NCBI GenBank assembly: GCA_913061345.1
Contig: CAJXTZ010000018.1
Span: 1-33,757, forward strand
Origin: an uncultured Erythrobacter sp.
GTDB taxonomy: Bacteria > Pseudomonadota > Alphaproteobacteria > Sphingomonadales > Sphingomonadaceae
Direction of reading: 5' to 3'
DNA length: 33,757 nucleotides
A program made the position numbers and the translations under genes. Shown here piece after piece: positions 23,711 through 32,925 of this stretch. The number at the start of each line of letters is the position of its first letter. Position 1 is the first letter of the stretch. The notes under the pieces are model-generated. The model had not been told where the DNA came from, ran no database searches, and was given only the letters and a program-made list of their open reading frames with translations.

Positions 23711-25063
23711 TTGTCGCTATTTAAGTTTACCGCAATTCTTGCGGCAATTGGATTTTTGTCTGCCTGCGCCACCTATCAGTCCGAGCCGCTCGACAGCCGG
23801 GTCGACGCCTTGGCTGATGTTGCTCCCGGCGATTTGGCTGCGCTTACTGCGTCTATCGGAACCCCTTATCTCACTGGCCGGCCCGTCGATATCGGTCAGC
23901 CGCTGGATCGCGATGCGGTGGCGCTTATCGCACTTGCTCGCAATCCGGACCTTATCGCCTTGAGGCAACGTGTCGGTGTGGCCGAGGCGCAGGTGCTCGA
24001 TGCAGGCCTTCTGCCCGACCCCATAGTGGGGCTTTCCAGCGACAGGGTCGTTTCGGGTCCTGCCACGATCAGACCCGGCAATCTCGCCAGTCAGATTGCG
24101 CTTGATATCAATGCGCTGCGAACGCGCGGGGCGCGCCGCAATGCTGCTGAAGAGGCCTTGCGCCAGGTAAGACTCGATCTTGCATGGGCGGAGTGGCTGG
24201 TTGTCGAGACGGCGCGCCTGCAAGCAGTACGGGTGCATTATAATTCGAGGGTTGCACAGCTTGCTGGCGCAAACCGTATTGCCGCAGAGGGCCTCTTGCA
24301 GCGCTACCTTGCAGCGGCGGGTCGCGGCGATATCGGCGGGGATGCGGTCCAGACTGCGCGTGTTGCCCTTACCGACGCCATCGACCGCGACAATGCCGCT
24401 CAACTGGGGCTTGTCGCGGCAAGACGAGAAATGAACCGCGTTATGGGTGTCCCGCCAACCAATCGGTTCGCTGTTGTCCAACCTGATCTGCCTGCCTCGG
24501 TCCCCGGTTATGACGGCCTGCTTGCTCAGGCGCTTGAGGAAAGGTTCGATCTTGCCGCGCTGCGTGCAGGCTATGCTTCTCAGGAAGCAAGCGTCCGTCT
24601 ATCCATTCTTGAACAGTTTCCATCGCTCAACCTGGGATTCAATTTCACGCGTGATAGCAGCAATAACGGCCTTGTGGGCGCGTTGCTCGATTTTGCGCTG
24701 CCATCGCTCAACGCCAATCGCGGCCAGATCGCGATACAGCGGGCAACACGAAGCGCGTTGAAAGCTGAGTACGACGCGCGACTTTTTGCGACCCGTGCCG
24801 ATTTGGAAGGAGCGCTGGCAGCTTATGGCGAGCTCTCCAGGCAATATCAGGCGCTTGCGCAGGGTCTGCCCGAGATCACGCGCTTCGCAGCAGCGACGCG
24901 CCGTGCGGCTGATCGCGGCGATCTCGCGCTGGCGACGGCAATCGCCGCTGAACAGACGCTCCGGGACAGGCGGATCCTGCTGCTCTCACTCGAACAAGCG
25001 CTTGCCGAACAGGTCATCGCTTTGGAGCTTGCAAGCCAGCTTCCGGTGGAAAGGTGGAATTGA
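23711..25063 (+). CDS. TolC-family outer-membrane efflux lipoprotein
   Basis: A 450-residue protein with a lipoprotein signal (F-L-S-A-C, Cys 19) and the two OEP repeats of the TolC/OprM/CusC family. These are long amphipathic helical hairpins with LIALARNPDLIALRQRVGVAEAQ at about 72-95, and the second repeat start LLAQALEERFDLAALRAGYASQEASV at about 274-300. It forms the outer-membrane channel of the RND system encoded downstream. The start codon is TTG 23711, supported by GAGGGG a few bases upstream. Its stop overlaps the next gene's ATG (TGATG), so channel and adaptor are co-translated. Some residues usually seen at the tip cannot be assessed by eye. Confidence 0.82.
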   Translation: MSLFKFTAILAAIGFLSACATYQSEPLDSRVDALADVAPGDLAALTASIGTPYLTGRPVDIGQPLDRDAVALIALARNPDLIALRQRVGVAEAQVLDAGLLPDPIVGLSSDRVVSGPATIRPGNLASQIALDINALRTRGARRNAAEEALRQVRLDLAWAEWLVVETARLQAVRVHYNSRVAQLAGANRIAAEGLLQRYLAAAGRGDIGGDAVQTARVALTDAIDRDNAAQLGLVAARREMNRVMGVPPTNRFAVVQPDLPASVPGYDGLLAQALEERFDLAALRAGYASQEASVRLSILEQFPSLNLGFNFTRDSSNNGLVGALLDFALPSLNANRGQIAIQRATRSALKAEYDARLFATRADLEGALAAYGELSRQYQALAQGLPEITRFAAATRRAADRGDLALATAIAAEQTLRDRRILLLSLEQALAEQVIALELASQLPVERWN

Positions 25064-26196
25064 TGAAGTGGTTTACAGCTTTTGTGGGTGGAGCATTGCT
25101 GACAGCATGTTCGAGCGGCGGGCAGCAACCAGCGACCGCCCCTACTGCGACTGTCGAGGTAGCGACCGTCCAACTTGGCGCGATCGATGAAACACTGACG
25201 GTTTATGGCGATATTTCAGCGGACTCTTCGCTGAGGCGCGATCTTGTTGCCCCGCTTGAAGCACAGATCACCCGCATCGCGGCACCTTTCGGCAACCTCG
25301 TCCAGCGGGGGCAACCGGTGATTTATCTCAGACCTAGTCCGCAGAGCCGCCTCGAGGTTGCGCAGGCCGCGACTGCAGCCACGCAAGCCGATCAGGCGCT
25401 GGCAAGGGCGCAGCGTCTGCGTGCAGATGGCCTCATGAGCGATGCCGATGTGGAATCCGCGCGCGCTTCGGCGCGATCGGCCAATGCACTGGTCGGTAGC
25501 CTTCAGTCGCGAAATTTCACGCTGCGCGCGCCTTCCGAAGGAACAGTCACCGCGGTCGATTTCGCAGTCGGGGACATTGTCGCTGCAGGAACGACAATAG
25601 CCCAGATCACCGTCGACAGCGACGTTCGAGCCAGATTCGGGATCGATCCCAGTCTGGCAAGGAGTGTTAGGGTCGGTGATACCATCCGGATCACGCCGAC
25701 GAGTGGCGGAACAACATTCGCAACGAGGATCGTGGCTGTGGACCCCGTAGTCGACCCTGTGACGCGGCTCGCATCGGTTTTTGCGCAAGTGTCCGCTTCG
25801 ACCGAGATCGCACCCGGAGAGCCGTTGAAGGGCGAGATCGTGATATCTTCGCGTCCTAGTGCGCTTACTGTCCCACAGACGGCGCTGATGGACGATGCCG
25901 GTCAGAAATATGTCTATACGGTAGTTTCTGGAAAGGCGAAGCGGGTCGACGTAACGACAGGCGCGCTGGATTCGGGCAATGTCGAGATTTTGTCGGGGCT
26001 GAAATCAGGCGACCAAGTGGTCACGACCGGAGCTGCGGGTGTGAGCGATGGCCTTGCCGTTTCAATCGGTAGGCCTGCTGCAACACCATCCCCAGCGCCA
26101 TCAGCGCCAGTGCCGACAGCGGCCCCTTCTCAAACGCCCTCGCCCACGACAAGCCCGAGTTCGACCCCAAGTGCGACAACGCCGAGCGAGCAATGA
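25063..26196 (+). CDS. RND membrane-fusion (periplasmic adaptor) lipoprotein
   Basis: A 377-residue adaptor with a lipobox L-T-A-C (Cys 16) and the usual order of domains. Barrel strands start at about 30. A lipoyl half lies around 60-80 (LVAPLEAQITRIAAPFGNLVQRGQPV), then a short helical hairpin of about 80-130, shorter than AcrA's. The second lipoyl half is FTLRAPSEGTVTAVDFAVGD at about 148-170, followed by the membrane-proximal domain. The last 40 residues are a Pro/Ser/Thr/Ala-rich tail with no fold, unusual in this family. It should bridge the TolC-like channel and the permease. ATG 25063 is preferred over GTG 25054. It ends in an ATGA overlap with the permease gene. Confidence 0.85.
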   Translation: MKWFTAFVGGALLTACSSGGQQPATAPTATVEVATVQLGAIDETLTVYGDISADSSLRRDLVAPLEAQITRIAAPFGNLVQRGQPVIYLRPSPQSRLEVAQAATAATQADQALARAQRLRADGLMSDADVESARASARSANALVGSLQSRNFTLRAPSEGTVTAVDFAVGDIVAAGTTIAQITVDSDVRARFGIDPSLARSVRVGDTIRITPTSGGTTFATRIVAVDPVVDPVTRLASVFAQVSASTEIAPGEPLKGEIVISSRPSALTVPQTALMDDAGQKYVYTVVSGKAKRVDVTTGALDSGNVEILSGLKSGDQVVTTGAAGVSDGLAVSIGRPAATPSPAPSAPVPTAAPSQTPSPTTSPSSTPSATTPSEQ

Positions 26197-29100
26197 AAAA
26201 CGCTATCAACAAACAGCGGGCTTCGATCTGGCTGGCCGCCGCGCTTGTTACGCTGGTCGGGGTGTTTGCAGCGACCCAGCTCCCGGTCAGCCTGTTTCCC
26301 TATATCAGCTATCCGCGTGTAGTGGTTTCCATCGAAGCCGGCGAACGCGACCCCGCCGAAATGGCGGCCGCGATCACCCGGCCCGTTGAAATTTCGCTGC
26401 GCGCGATACCGGGCGCAAAGAGCGTCCGCTCGACGACCAGTCGCGGCTCGGCGGAAGTGGCTGTCGATTTTGCGTGGGGCCAGGACATGGTTGCCGCTAC
26501 GCTAGAGACACAGGCTGCGCTTGCGACCATGCTACCGGATCTACCGTCCGGATCGAAATTCAATGTGAGGCGGTCGGACCCCACGATTTTTCCTGTGCTC
26601 GGCGTCGCGCTCACCTCGGACAGCCTATCGCCTGCTGACCTGAGGCAAATCGCGGAACTGCAATTGCTACCGGACCTGATTTCCGTCGATGGTGTTGCAG
26701 GCGTGGATGTTTTGGGGTCATCTCCCCGGGAATTCGCAGTCAACCTCGATCCTGCACGCCTCTCGGCGCTCGGCCTTAGTCTGGCCGATGTGACGTCATC
26801 GCTGTCTGCGCAAAATACGATCACCGGCGTGGGGCGAATGAGCGACTACCATCAACTTTACCTGGCACTGGTCGACGACCGGATTGCTGGCATCGAGGAT
26901 CTGCGGGACACGCCGATCGCGATACCCGGTCAGAGCGGTCAAGGCGTCGTTCGGCTGGGCGATATTGCCATGATCGAAAGTGGGCTTGAACCCAATTATA
27001 CGCTCGTCAATTCCGGTGGGCAGGACGCTGTATTACTCAATATCCGGCAGTCACTCGGCGGGGATACGGTAAAGATCGTCAAGAATGTCCAGCAACGCCT
27101 GGATGCCGCGAACGTCCCCCCATCGGTCAAGATTACCCCATTCTACGATCAGTCGGAACTTGTTCTGGGGGCCGCTAACGCCGTACGCGATGCGATCCTG
27201 ATCGGTGCTCTCCTGGCCGCAATCGTTCTGTTTCTTTTCCTGCGATCGTGGAGGCTGACATTGTTGACCGGTCTCATGCTTCCCGCAGTCCTTGCCGCGT
27301 CCTGCATCGTGCTGCTTGTTCTCGGACTGGGATTCAACATGATGTCACTTGGCGGCATGGCTGCAGCAGTGGGTTTGATCATCGACGACGCCGTCGTCGT
27401 GCTGGAACACATGGTGCGGCGCATGAAGGAGCAGGCGAGTACCGAGACATCGACCTTGCTCGACGCTGCTGCAGAAATGGGACGACCGCTGCTTGGTTCG
27501 ACCATTGCGACGATCGTCGTGTTCATGCCGCTCGCTTTCATTTCCGGCGTCACCGGAGGCTTTTTCAAGTCGCTCGCGGTGACTATGGTGTCCTGCCTTG
27601 TGGTCTCGCTGCTTTTCGCGCGCTTCGTCGTTCCTTTGATTGCCGCACGCTGGCTTGACGAAAAGGATGCCGAGAAAGTCGAGAAGGGCGAAAAGATCAT
27701 GAATCCCATGGTCCGCGGCTATCACAACGTCAGCCGCCGCGGCATGAGGCGCCCGGGACTATTGGTGTTGCTGGTAGGACTGGCCCTGGGCGTATCGGGT
27801 ATCGTAGCCTACCAAAAGGTACCGTCGGGCTTCATGCCGGCGATGGACGAAGGGGGTTTCATCCTTGACTACAAAGCTCCTCCAGGCACCGCGCTCGAAG
27901 ATACAGACCGGATGCTGCGCCAGGTGGAAACGATCATTTCCGCGACCCCTGAAGTTGCCAGCTATTCGCGGCGCACCGGTATCCAGTTGGGTGGCGGCCT
28001 GACCGAGGCCTCTGAAGGTGACTATTTTGTCCGCCTCAACGGCGGTAGCCGCCGCAATATCGACGCGGTCATGTCGGACATCCGCGATCAGATTGCCCAG
28101 ACCGTTCCCGCCTTGCAGGTAGAGACGGCGCAATTGATGGAAGACCTCATCGGAGATCTGACTGCGGTTCCGCAGCCGATTGAGGTCAAGCTGTTCTCGT
28201 CAGACGAGGCAGAACTTGAAAGAGCCGCCCAACAGGTTGGTCAGGCAATTTCTCAGGTCCAGGGCGTGGTCGAGGTCGTCGACGGCTTGCGCGTTGCTGG
28301 AAGCAGTGTGACGGTCCGCGTAGACCGTGGAGCGGCGCTGCAACAAGGGCTCGACCCACAATCGATCGCTGACCAGATGTCGGCCCTGATCGATGGTCAG
28401 ATTGCAACCAGTGTGCGAATGTCGGAACAGCTAATTGCTGTGCGTGTGCGTGCGCCGGGAGACCTGAGGGAACGCATCAATCAGATCAACGATCTTGTCA
28501 TTAAGGCTCCTGACGGTCACTCGGTCCGCCTCGCCCAGGTGGCCAGCGTCCGGATTGAGAGCGGTCAGAAACAGTTGACGCGCGAACAGCTGGCCCCATT
28601 CATCGGCGTTACCGCCCGGCTTGAAGGCCGCAGCCTCGGATCAGCTATGACAGATGTACAAAGCACTGTTTCCGGACTCAATTTGCCCAGCTCAATTCGG
28701 GTCGAATATGGCGGTCTGTATCAGCAGCAGCAGCAGAGCTTCCGCGACCTGGCGATGGTGTTCGCCGCGGCGATCCTGCTCACCCTCCTGCTGATCACGA
28801 TCATGTTTCAGCGTTTTTACTGGGCACTTGCCGCAGTGGCGACCATTCTTCTGGTCGCCTGCACAGGACTCCTGGGACTTTGGATTACAGGGATCGAACT
28901 GAACATCTCCGCGCTGATGGGACTGACAATGGTCATTGGCATGGTCGGCGAACTCATCATTTTCTACCTCGCGGAACTGCCGAAACAACAGCGGTACACA
29001 CATGAGGAATTGCGCGAGGCGGGCGAAAAGCGCCTGCGACCGATCATGATGTCCGCGCTCATTGCAGTGCTGACCTTGCTCCCGCTGGCGGTTGGGTTCA

Positions 29101-29282
29101 GCCGCGGGGCAGGCCTCCAGCAACCTCTGGCAACTGCTATCATCTTCGGGCTGATTGCGGCGGTGCCACTTGTACTGATATTCCTGCCTTCGATGCTGAT
29201 GATCGAACCTGAAAAGGGGTGGATAGGGCGGCTTCGCGGTTCGCGCAACGGTCGCGGTGAGGCGCAATCAGCGATGGGGTGA
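26193..29282 (+). CDS. RND efflux permease
   Basis: A 1029-residue inner-membrane transporter with the duplicated RND plan: a helix at 10-28, the large first periplasmic loop, helices 2-6 around 335-480, the second loop, and helices 8-12 near 860-1010. The helix-4 proton-relay pair is present as GLIIDDAVVV (Asp398/Asp399). The helix-10 lysine of AcrB-type pumps is not: the equivalent segment reads VIGMVGELIIFYLAE, with Glu920 at or near that place. The substrate cannot be named. The N-terminus IWLAAALVTLVG...FPYISYPRVVVS is typical of the family. Translation is coupled to the adaptor gene (ATGA), and the 3' end overlaps a convergent DedA gene by 15 bp. Confidence 0.87.
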   Translation: MKNAINKQRASIWLAAALVTLVGVFAATQLPVSLFPYISYPRVVVSIEAGERDPAEMAAAITRPVEISLRAIPGAKSVRSTTSRGSAEVAVDFAWGQDMVAATLETQAALATMLPDLPSGSKFNVRRSDPTIFPVLGVALTSDSLSPADLRQIAELQLLPDLISVDGVAGVDVLGSSPREFAVNLDPARLSALGLSLADVTSSLSAQNTITGVGRMSDYHQLYLALVDDRIAGIEDLRDTPIAIPGQSGQGVVRLGDIAMIESGLEPNYTLVNSGGQDAVLLNIRQSLGGDTVKIVKNVQQRLDAANVPPSVKITPFYDQSELVLGAANAVRDAILIGALLAAIVLFLFLRSWRLTLLTGLMLPAVLAASCIVLLVLGLGFNMMSLGGMAAAVGLIIDDAVVVLEHMVRRMKEQASTETSTLLDAAAEMGRPLLGSTIATIVVFMPLAFISGVTGGFFKSLAVTMVSCLVVSLLFARFVVPLIAARWLDEKDAEKVEKGEKIMNPMVRGYHNVSRRGMRRPGLLVLLVGLALGVSGIVAYQKVPSGFMPAMDEGGFILDYKAPPGTALEDTDRMLRQVETIISATPEVASYSRRTGIQLGGGLTEASEGDYFVRLNGGSRRNIDAVMSDIRDQIAQTVPALQVETAQLMEDLIGDLTAVPQPIEVKLFSSDEAELERAAQQVGQAISQVQGVVEVVDGLRVAGSSVTVRVDRGAALQQGLDPQSIADQMSALIDGQIATSVRMSEQLIAVRVRAPGDLRERINQINDLVIKAPDGHSVRLAQVASVRIESGQKQLTREQLAPFIGVTARLEGRSLGSAMTDVQSTVSGLNLPSSIRVEYGGLYQQQQQSFRDLAMVFAAAILLTLLLITIMFQRFYWALAAVATILLVACTGLLGLWITGIELNISALMGLTMVIGMVGELIIFYLAELPKQQRYTHEELREAGEKRLRPIMMSALIAVLTLLPLAVGFSRGAGLQQPLATAIIFGLIAAVPLVLIFLPSMLMIEPEKGWIGRLRGSRNGRGEAQSAMG

Positions 29283-29867
29283 CCAAGTGGCGACACGGTA
29301 AAGATAGGCGCCCACCAATATGATCATGATTCCAGTGCTAACAGGGTCGATGATAGCGCCAACGTCTCCGAAATCAGCGCGCAAATGGTAGCCTGCAAAG
29401 GCGAGCGAGCCAGCCCACACAGCGGTTCCCAGGGCCGAATAGCCGAGGAATGCGAGGCGGGGCATTCCGAATACGCCTGCGGGAACCGAAATGAGAGTGC
29501 GGATGCCGGGAATGAGCCGCCCGAACAGGACCATCTTTCCGGCATGTGCATCGAACCATCCGTCCGCGCGGTCGAGATCGGCAGGCGACATTGTCAGCCA
29601 ACGCCCATGCCGGGCGCCAAAATTGCGGAGACGCTCGGGCCCCAGCCAGCGTGCCAGCTCATACCAGAACCAGACCCCTGCAAACGAGCCGAGCGACCCT
29701 GCGATGACAACTGCCGGTAAGGAAAGCGTTCCCTCCGCCGAAACATAGCCTGCGAAAGGCATGATCAATTCAGATGGGATCGGCGGGAATACATTCTCGA
29801 ACACCATCAGGAGGAAGATGCCGAGATACCCCGTCTTGCCGATAAAAGCGGTAATGGTTGAAAGCAT
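29268..29867 (-). CDS. DedA-family membrane protein (second copy)
   Basis: A 199-residue DedA/VTT protein, distinct from the copy at 23032-23652. It has MVFENVFPPIPSELIMPFAGYV (E-x3-P-x-P-x-E signature, residues about 22-40), SLGSFAGVWFWYELARWLG, LFGRLIPGIRTLISVPAGVFGMP (the R-x-x-P-x-x-R-x-x-x-S-x-x-A-G block) and closing helices. The G-R-x-x-P-G-x-R motif is the classic one, unlike ARFFPLMR in the other copy, so the two belong to different subgroups. ATG 29867 is a good start and gives the usual length. It converges on the efflux permease gene with 15 bp of overlap. Likely role: lipid or undecaprenyl-phosphate translocation and envelope stability. Confidence 0.82.
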   Translation of the reverse strand: MLSTITAFIGKTGYLGIFLLMVFENVFPPIPSELIMPFAGYVSAEGTLSLPAVVIAGSLGSFAGVWFWYELARWLGPERLRNFGARHGRWLTMSPADLDRADGWFDAHAGKMVLFGRLIPGIRTLISVPAGVFGMPRLAFLGYSALGTAVWAGSLAFAGYHLRADFGDVGAIIDPVSTGIMIILVGAYLYRVATWSPHR

Positions 29868-29987
29868 CGTGTTTTGGTCCCTAATTCACCGATAGAGTTA
29901 CTGCTGTCCGCTCAGGACTGCGGTGCGTTCTGTTGTCCTGTCCCGGGGGCGTGGATATCTGTTGGGCGCATTGCTTCACATCGGCCT
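29868..29987. promoter_or_regulatory. Short intergenic region upstream of DedA
   Basis: This 120-bp gap precedes the DedA gene on the minus strand and follows the alpha/beta hydrolase stop, so it should hold the DedA promoter. It contains a 6-bp inverted repeat (CAGGAC 29913-29918, GTCCTG 29935-29940; 16-nt loop). No T-run follows it on the minus strand, so a terminator for the upstream operon is unproven. Confidence 0.2.
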
Positions 29988-30869
29988 CTAGGCAAGCGCT
30001 TCGCATATCGCCGTAGCGACGCCCGGGTCACTCAAATAACCGAGGATTCCGTGAGCATTCGTGGTCCTGTTTTCGACCTTGTCGTAATTCACGACAGGCG
30101 GCAGGACTGGAAAAGTCTGGGCATCCAGGGGATACATAGCGATCAGATCACGGCGGTCGAAGGCGTTGAACCACTTGCCGACGCAGCCTGGATGATTGAC
30201 CGGCTCGAAGCCGCTGCGGATCGATCTGATCCCGAGCGGCGACCCCAGAGTGACGAACAAGGGCACGATGATATCGTCCCGATCTTTCAAAACATCGTAG
30301 GCAATGACAGATCCGAACGAATGACCGATCACCACGACGCTGGTCCGTGCGGTCAAACTGGCAGTCACGATGGCGTTGATCTCTCTTCTTACGGATTTGT
30401 CGCGCATATAGAGCCATACGTCGTGCGTCAGCTGCTCCAGCATCTCCCCGCTCAAGCCGGGAACCTTGTCTAACGCACGCAGAATCGAATGAACCCATGG
30501 CAGCCCGCGAATGGTGGGAGCCTCGCCGGGTTGGTTTCCCAAGGCTTCAAGTCTTTCATCGGTCAGCCCGTGCCGTTCCTGAACCTCACGCACGTGAGCA
30601 TGCTGGAAGCGTTCGAAGTCATGGAAACGGGGCTGCGCTTCGCGACTCTGCTGCGGGAATTGCGGAAGCCCGGTCGCCGCGCCCGTCAATTCATCGAGGC
30701 GATGACCATAAAAGGGCATTTGCACTTCGATATGCTCTAGGATGCCTTCGTATGAGGATCCGATGCCGATCGCGAGCGACTGCATCCAGAGATCGAGCAG
30801 GTCATCCGCATTGAAGGCACCCTGTCCACGACCGTGGACAAACAGGAGCTGTGGACGGGTCACCGGCAT
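29988..30869 (-). CDS. Alpha/beta hydrolase
   Basis: A 293-residue cytosolic hydrolase. LLFVHGRGQ near the N-terminus is the oxyanion-hole HG loop, and VVVIGHSFGSVIAYDVL carries the nucleophile elbow G-H-S-F-G with Ser184. A late Asp (DRRDLIAMYP, about 240) and His (NAHGILGYL, about 273) complete a plausible triad. There is a helical insertion of about 100 residues (about 75-165) before the nucleophile, larger than in compact esterases; it may form a lid. No signal peptide. Substrate unknown: lipase or acyl-hydrolase activity are both possible. The start overlaps the end of the histidine-kinase gene by 10 bp, so it is part of the two-component operon, an uncommon placement. Confidence 0.75.
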   Translation of the reverse strand: MPVTRPQLLFVHGRGQGAFNADDLLDLWMQSLAIGIGSSYEGILEHIEVQMPFYGHRLDELTGAATGLPQFPQQSREAQPRFHDFERFQHAHVREVQERHGLTDERLEALGNQPGEAPTIRGLPWVHSILRALDKVPGLSGEMLEQLTHDVWLYMRDKSVRREINAIVTASLTARTSVVVIGHSFGSVIAYDVLKDRDDIIVPLFVTLGSPLGIRSIRSGFEPVNHPGCVGKWFNAFDRRDLIAMYPLDAQTFPVLPPVVNYDKVENRTTNAHGILGYLSDPGVATAICEALA

Positions 30870-32179
30870 GCTGCCTCTTGCTCCCTGCTCCAGTATATCG
30901 ACGCTCGCAGCCCTGGATGGTTGGATGTGAGTTTCAAGGTGGCCCCATGCGCGTGAGCGATCGCCTGTACCAGTGCAAGTCCCAGCCCCGTTCCTTGCGA
31001 CTCGCGCGAGCGGTCAAGGCGTGTAAATCGCTGTGTGAGCAGCGGAATATCTTCTTCCGGAATACCTTCGCCTGTATCGGTAACGCCGGCGACAATCGAC
31101 TGGCCACAGACTCGCGCAAAGAGCGTGATACGCCGCGAAGGACCGGAATACGCGATGGCGTTTTCGATGAGGTTTGCAAATGCGCGGCCAAGCAGGCGTT
31201 TGTCGCCCCGGATCACAATCGGCATCGCCGGCAGGTCGACGTCGAGGGTGCCATTGGCGTCTTCGACGACCGCCTCATAGGCTGATACAATCTCATCAAA
31301 GAACGCGCGCAGATTCACGTTTGCCATTTGTTCTGAGCCGAGACCGCGGTTTTCCAGTTCCGCAATCGCAAGCGTCTCATCGACGATAGCCGCAAGGCGC
31401 AGAAGATCGCTGCAAGCATCGTCGATGGCAGATGCCTCGATTTCCCCACCGCGCGCCACCTTCTCAAGCCGCAACTGTACCCGGTTGAGCGGCGTGCGCA
31501 TCTCGTGCGCGATATCTGAGCCTGCCTGCCGCAATGCGTTCTGCGCCTTTTCAAGCCGGGCAAGAGATGCGTTCAGGGCGCTTGCCAGTCGCGAGACATC
31601 GTCGGCCCGCACATCTCGGTTGGCACGGGCAGTCAGATCGCCAGAGCTTGCCGCATACAAGGTATCCTCCAAAAGCAGGAAGCGCCGCTGTGCTTGCCGC
31701 GCGAAAGCGAGGCCCGCGAGCAATCCGACCAGCGCGACGGCAAGGCCCGAGAGGAGAAAAACCAGCATGGCCTCGACAACCGGCTCGTCCACTTCGTCGC
31801 GCGCGTAGCCGGTCACAATCGTGTTGGGTCCGACCGCACGGCTCATGCTGACGAATTTATCGCCGGGCGCAGCTGCTGTCCCGGCCACACGGGTTCCTGC
31901 TTCATCTAGGAGGGCGAGAAACGCATCATCGGAGGCGGCGGTGCGCGCTTGCTGATCGACGAGTTGCGCCAGCAATGGGGTCTGGCCCGCGGACTGATCG
32001 ATGAGGCGGGTGATAGTCAGTTCAAGTTCGACGCGGGCGCGCGAATGGGCAGCATCATGCAGATAGAACCAGGCGACGGTAGCAATTACCAGCCAGGCAA
32101 GCGTGAATATGGCGAGCAGCCGGACAGTCAGATGCCAGTAACTGCTGGAAAACAGGTCCCTAGTCGCTCCTGAGAACAT
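30860..32179 (-). CDS. Sensor histidine kinase (EnvZ/QseC type)
   Basis: A 439-residue kinase. Helix 1 lies at about 18-40, with a periplasmic sensor of about 95 residues, helix 2 at about 138-160, and a HAMP domain (DTLYAASSGDLTARANRDVRADDVSRL, about 170-205). The DHp domain has the H-box SDIAHEMRTPLN (His225), and the HATPase has NLIENAIAYS (N box), DTGEGIPEED (G1) and GTGLGLALV (G2). All catalytic blocks are intact. The sensor domain has no recognised ligand motif. ATG 32179 overlaps the regulator gene's end by 20 bp; the longer frame to 32254 is unlikely. It should phosphorylate the upstream-encoded OmpR-type regulator. The PepSY protein made from the same operon may act as its periplasmic partner (inference). 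Confidence 0.86.
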   Translation of the reverse strand: MFSGATRDLFSSSYWHLTVRLLAIFTLAWLVIATVAWFYLHDAAHSRARVELELTITRLIDQSAGQTPLLAQLVDQQARTAASDDAFLALLDEAGTRVAGTAAAPGDKFVSMSRAVGPNTIVTGYARDEVDEPVVEAMLVFLLSGLAVALVGLLAGLAFARQAQRRFLLLEDTLYAASSGDLTARANRDVRADDVSRLASALNASLARLEKAQNALRQAGSDIAHEMRTPLNRVQLRLEKVARGGEIEASAIDDACSDLLRLAAIVDETLAIAELENRGLGSEQMANVNLRAFFDEIVSAYEAVVEDANGTLDVDLPAMPIVIRGDKRLLGRAFANLIENAIAYSGPSRRITLFARVCGQSIVAGVTDTGEGIPEEDIPLLTQRFTRLDRSRESQGTGLGLALVQAIAHAHGATLKLTSNHPGLRASIYWSREQEAACR

Positions 32180-32834
32180 AGCCCACATTCTTGATCGTAT
32201 GAATGAGTGCGGTATCGAAAGGCTTGTCGACCTTGGCGCGCAGACGGCTGACATGGGTCTCGACCACAGTCGAGTTGGGATCGAAATTAAAGTCCCACAC
32301 CCGTTCGAGCAGCATAGCCTTACTGAGCACTCTGCCTTCTGCGCGCATCAATTCTTCGAGCAACGCGAATTCCTTTGGCAGCAGGTCGAGGTCATGGCCC
32401 GCGCGTCGGACACGGCGCGCAAGCAGGTCCAGTTCGAGATCGCCGCAGCGAAGCGCAGTCGCTTGGGCGGTTGTCGAGGGCCGCCGCACGAGCGCTTCAA
32501 GGCGCGCTTCGAGTTCCGACAGCGAAAAGGGCTTGGGCAGATAATCGTCGGCTCCAGAGCGCAGACCTTCGATCCGATCATCGATCGCACCGATTGCAGT
32601 CAACATGATGACCGGCATTCTCCGACCGGCCGCGCGCAAGGATTTGAGAACCGACAGGCCGTCGAGCCCCGGCAGCAGCCTGTCGAGTATGATCGCATCA
32701 TATTCGTAATTCAGCGCGGCATTCAGCCCTTCCATTCCATCTCCCGCGATGTCGGTTCGCCAGCCCGACGAGACAAGTGCGTCGCTGATGTGCGACGCAG
32801 CGATTCGGTCATCTTCAACAATAAGCAGTTTCAT
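32160..32834 (-). CDS. OmpR/PhoB-type response regulator
   Basis: A 224-residue regulator. Receiver domain (1-120): VEDD acidic pair, phospho-acceptor Asp51 in IILDRLLPG, MLTAIG (Thr switch) and YLPKPF (Lys about 101). A winged-helix DNA-binding domain follows (about 128-222), with ALLEELMRAEGRVLSKAMLLERVWDF and VETHVSRLRAKVDK recognition segments. Start ATG 32834 gives the standard MKLLIVEDD N-terminus; the frame extends to 32999 without family resemblance. The kinase gene overlaps its 3' end. The tandem 10-bp repeat in the operon leader (33371-33390) is the kind of site this class binds. Confidence 0.9.
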   Translation of the reverse strand: MKLLIVEDDRIAASHISDALVSSGWRTDIAGDGMEGLNAALNYEYDAIILDRLLPGLDGLSVLKSLRAAGRRMPVIMLTAIGAIDDRIEGLRSGADDYLPKPFSLSELEARLEALVRRPSTTAQATALRCGDLELDLLARRVRRAGHDLDLLPKEFALLEELMRAEGRVLSKAMLLERVWDFNFDPNSTVVETHVSRLRAKVDKPFDTALIHTIKNVGYVLRSD

Positions 32835-32925
32835 TGGAACGCTACCTGCACCAAAAAAGGAGTTGGCGCGACCCGGCACAGGGGGAGACCGGGCCGCGCC
32901 AAGCGGATTGGCCGACGGGGAGGGG

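Noticed and set aside
23653..23772. N-terminal extension of the first DedA protein to an upstream ATG at 23772
   Set aside because: It would overlap the efflux operon's start on the other strand and adds 40 residues not seen in DedA proteins.
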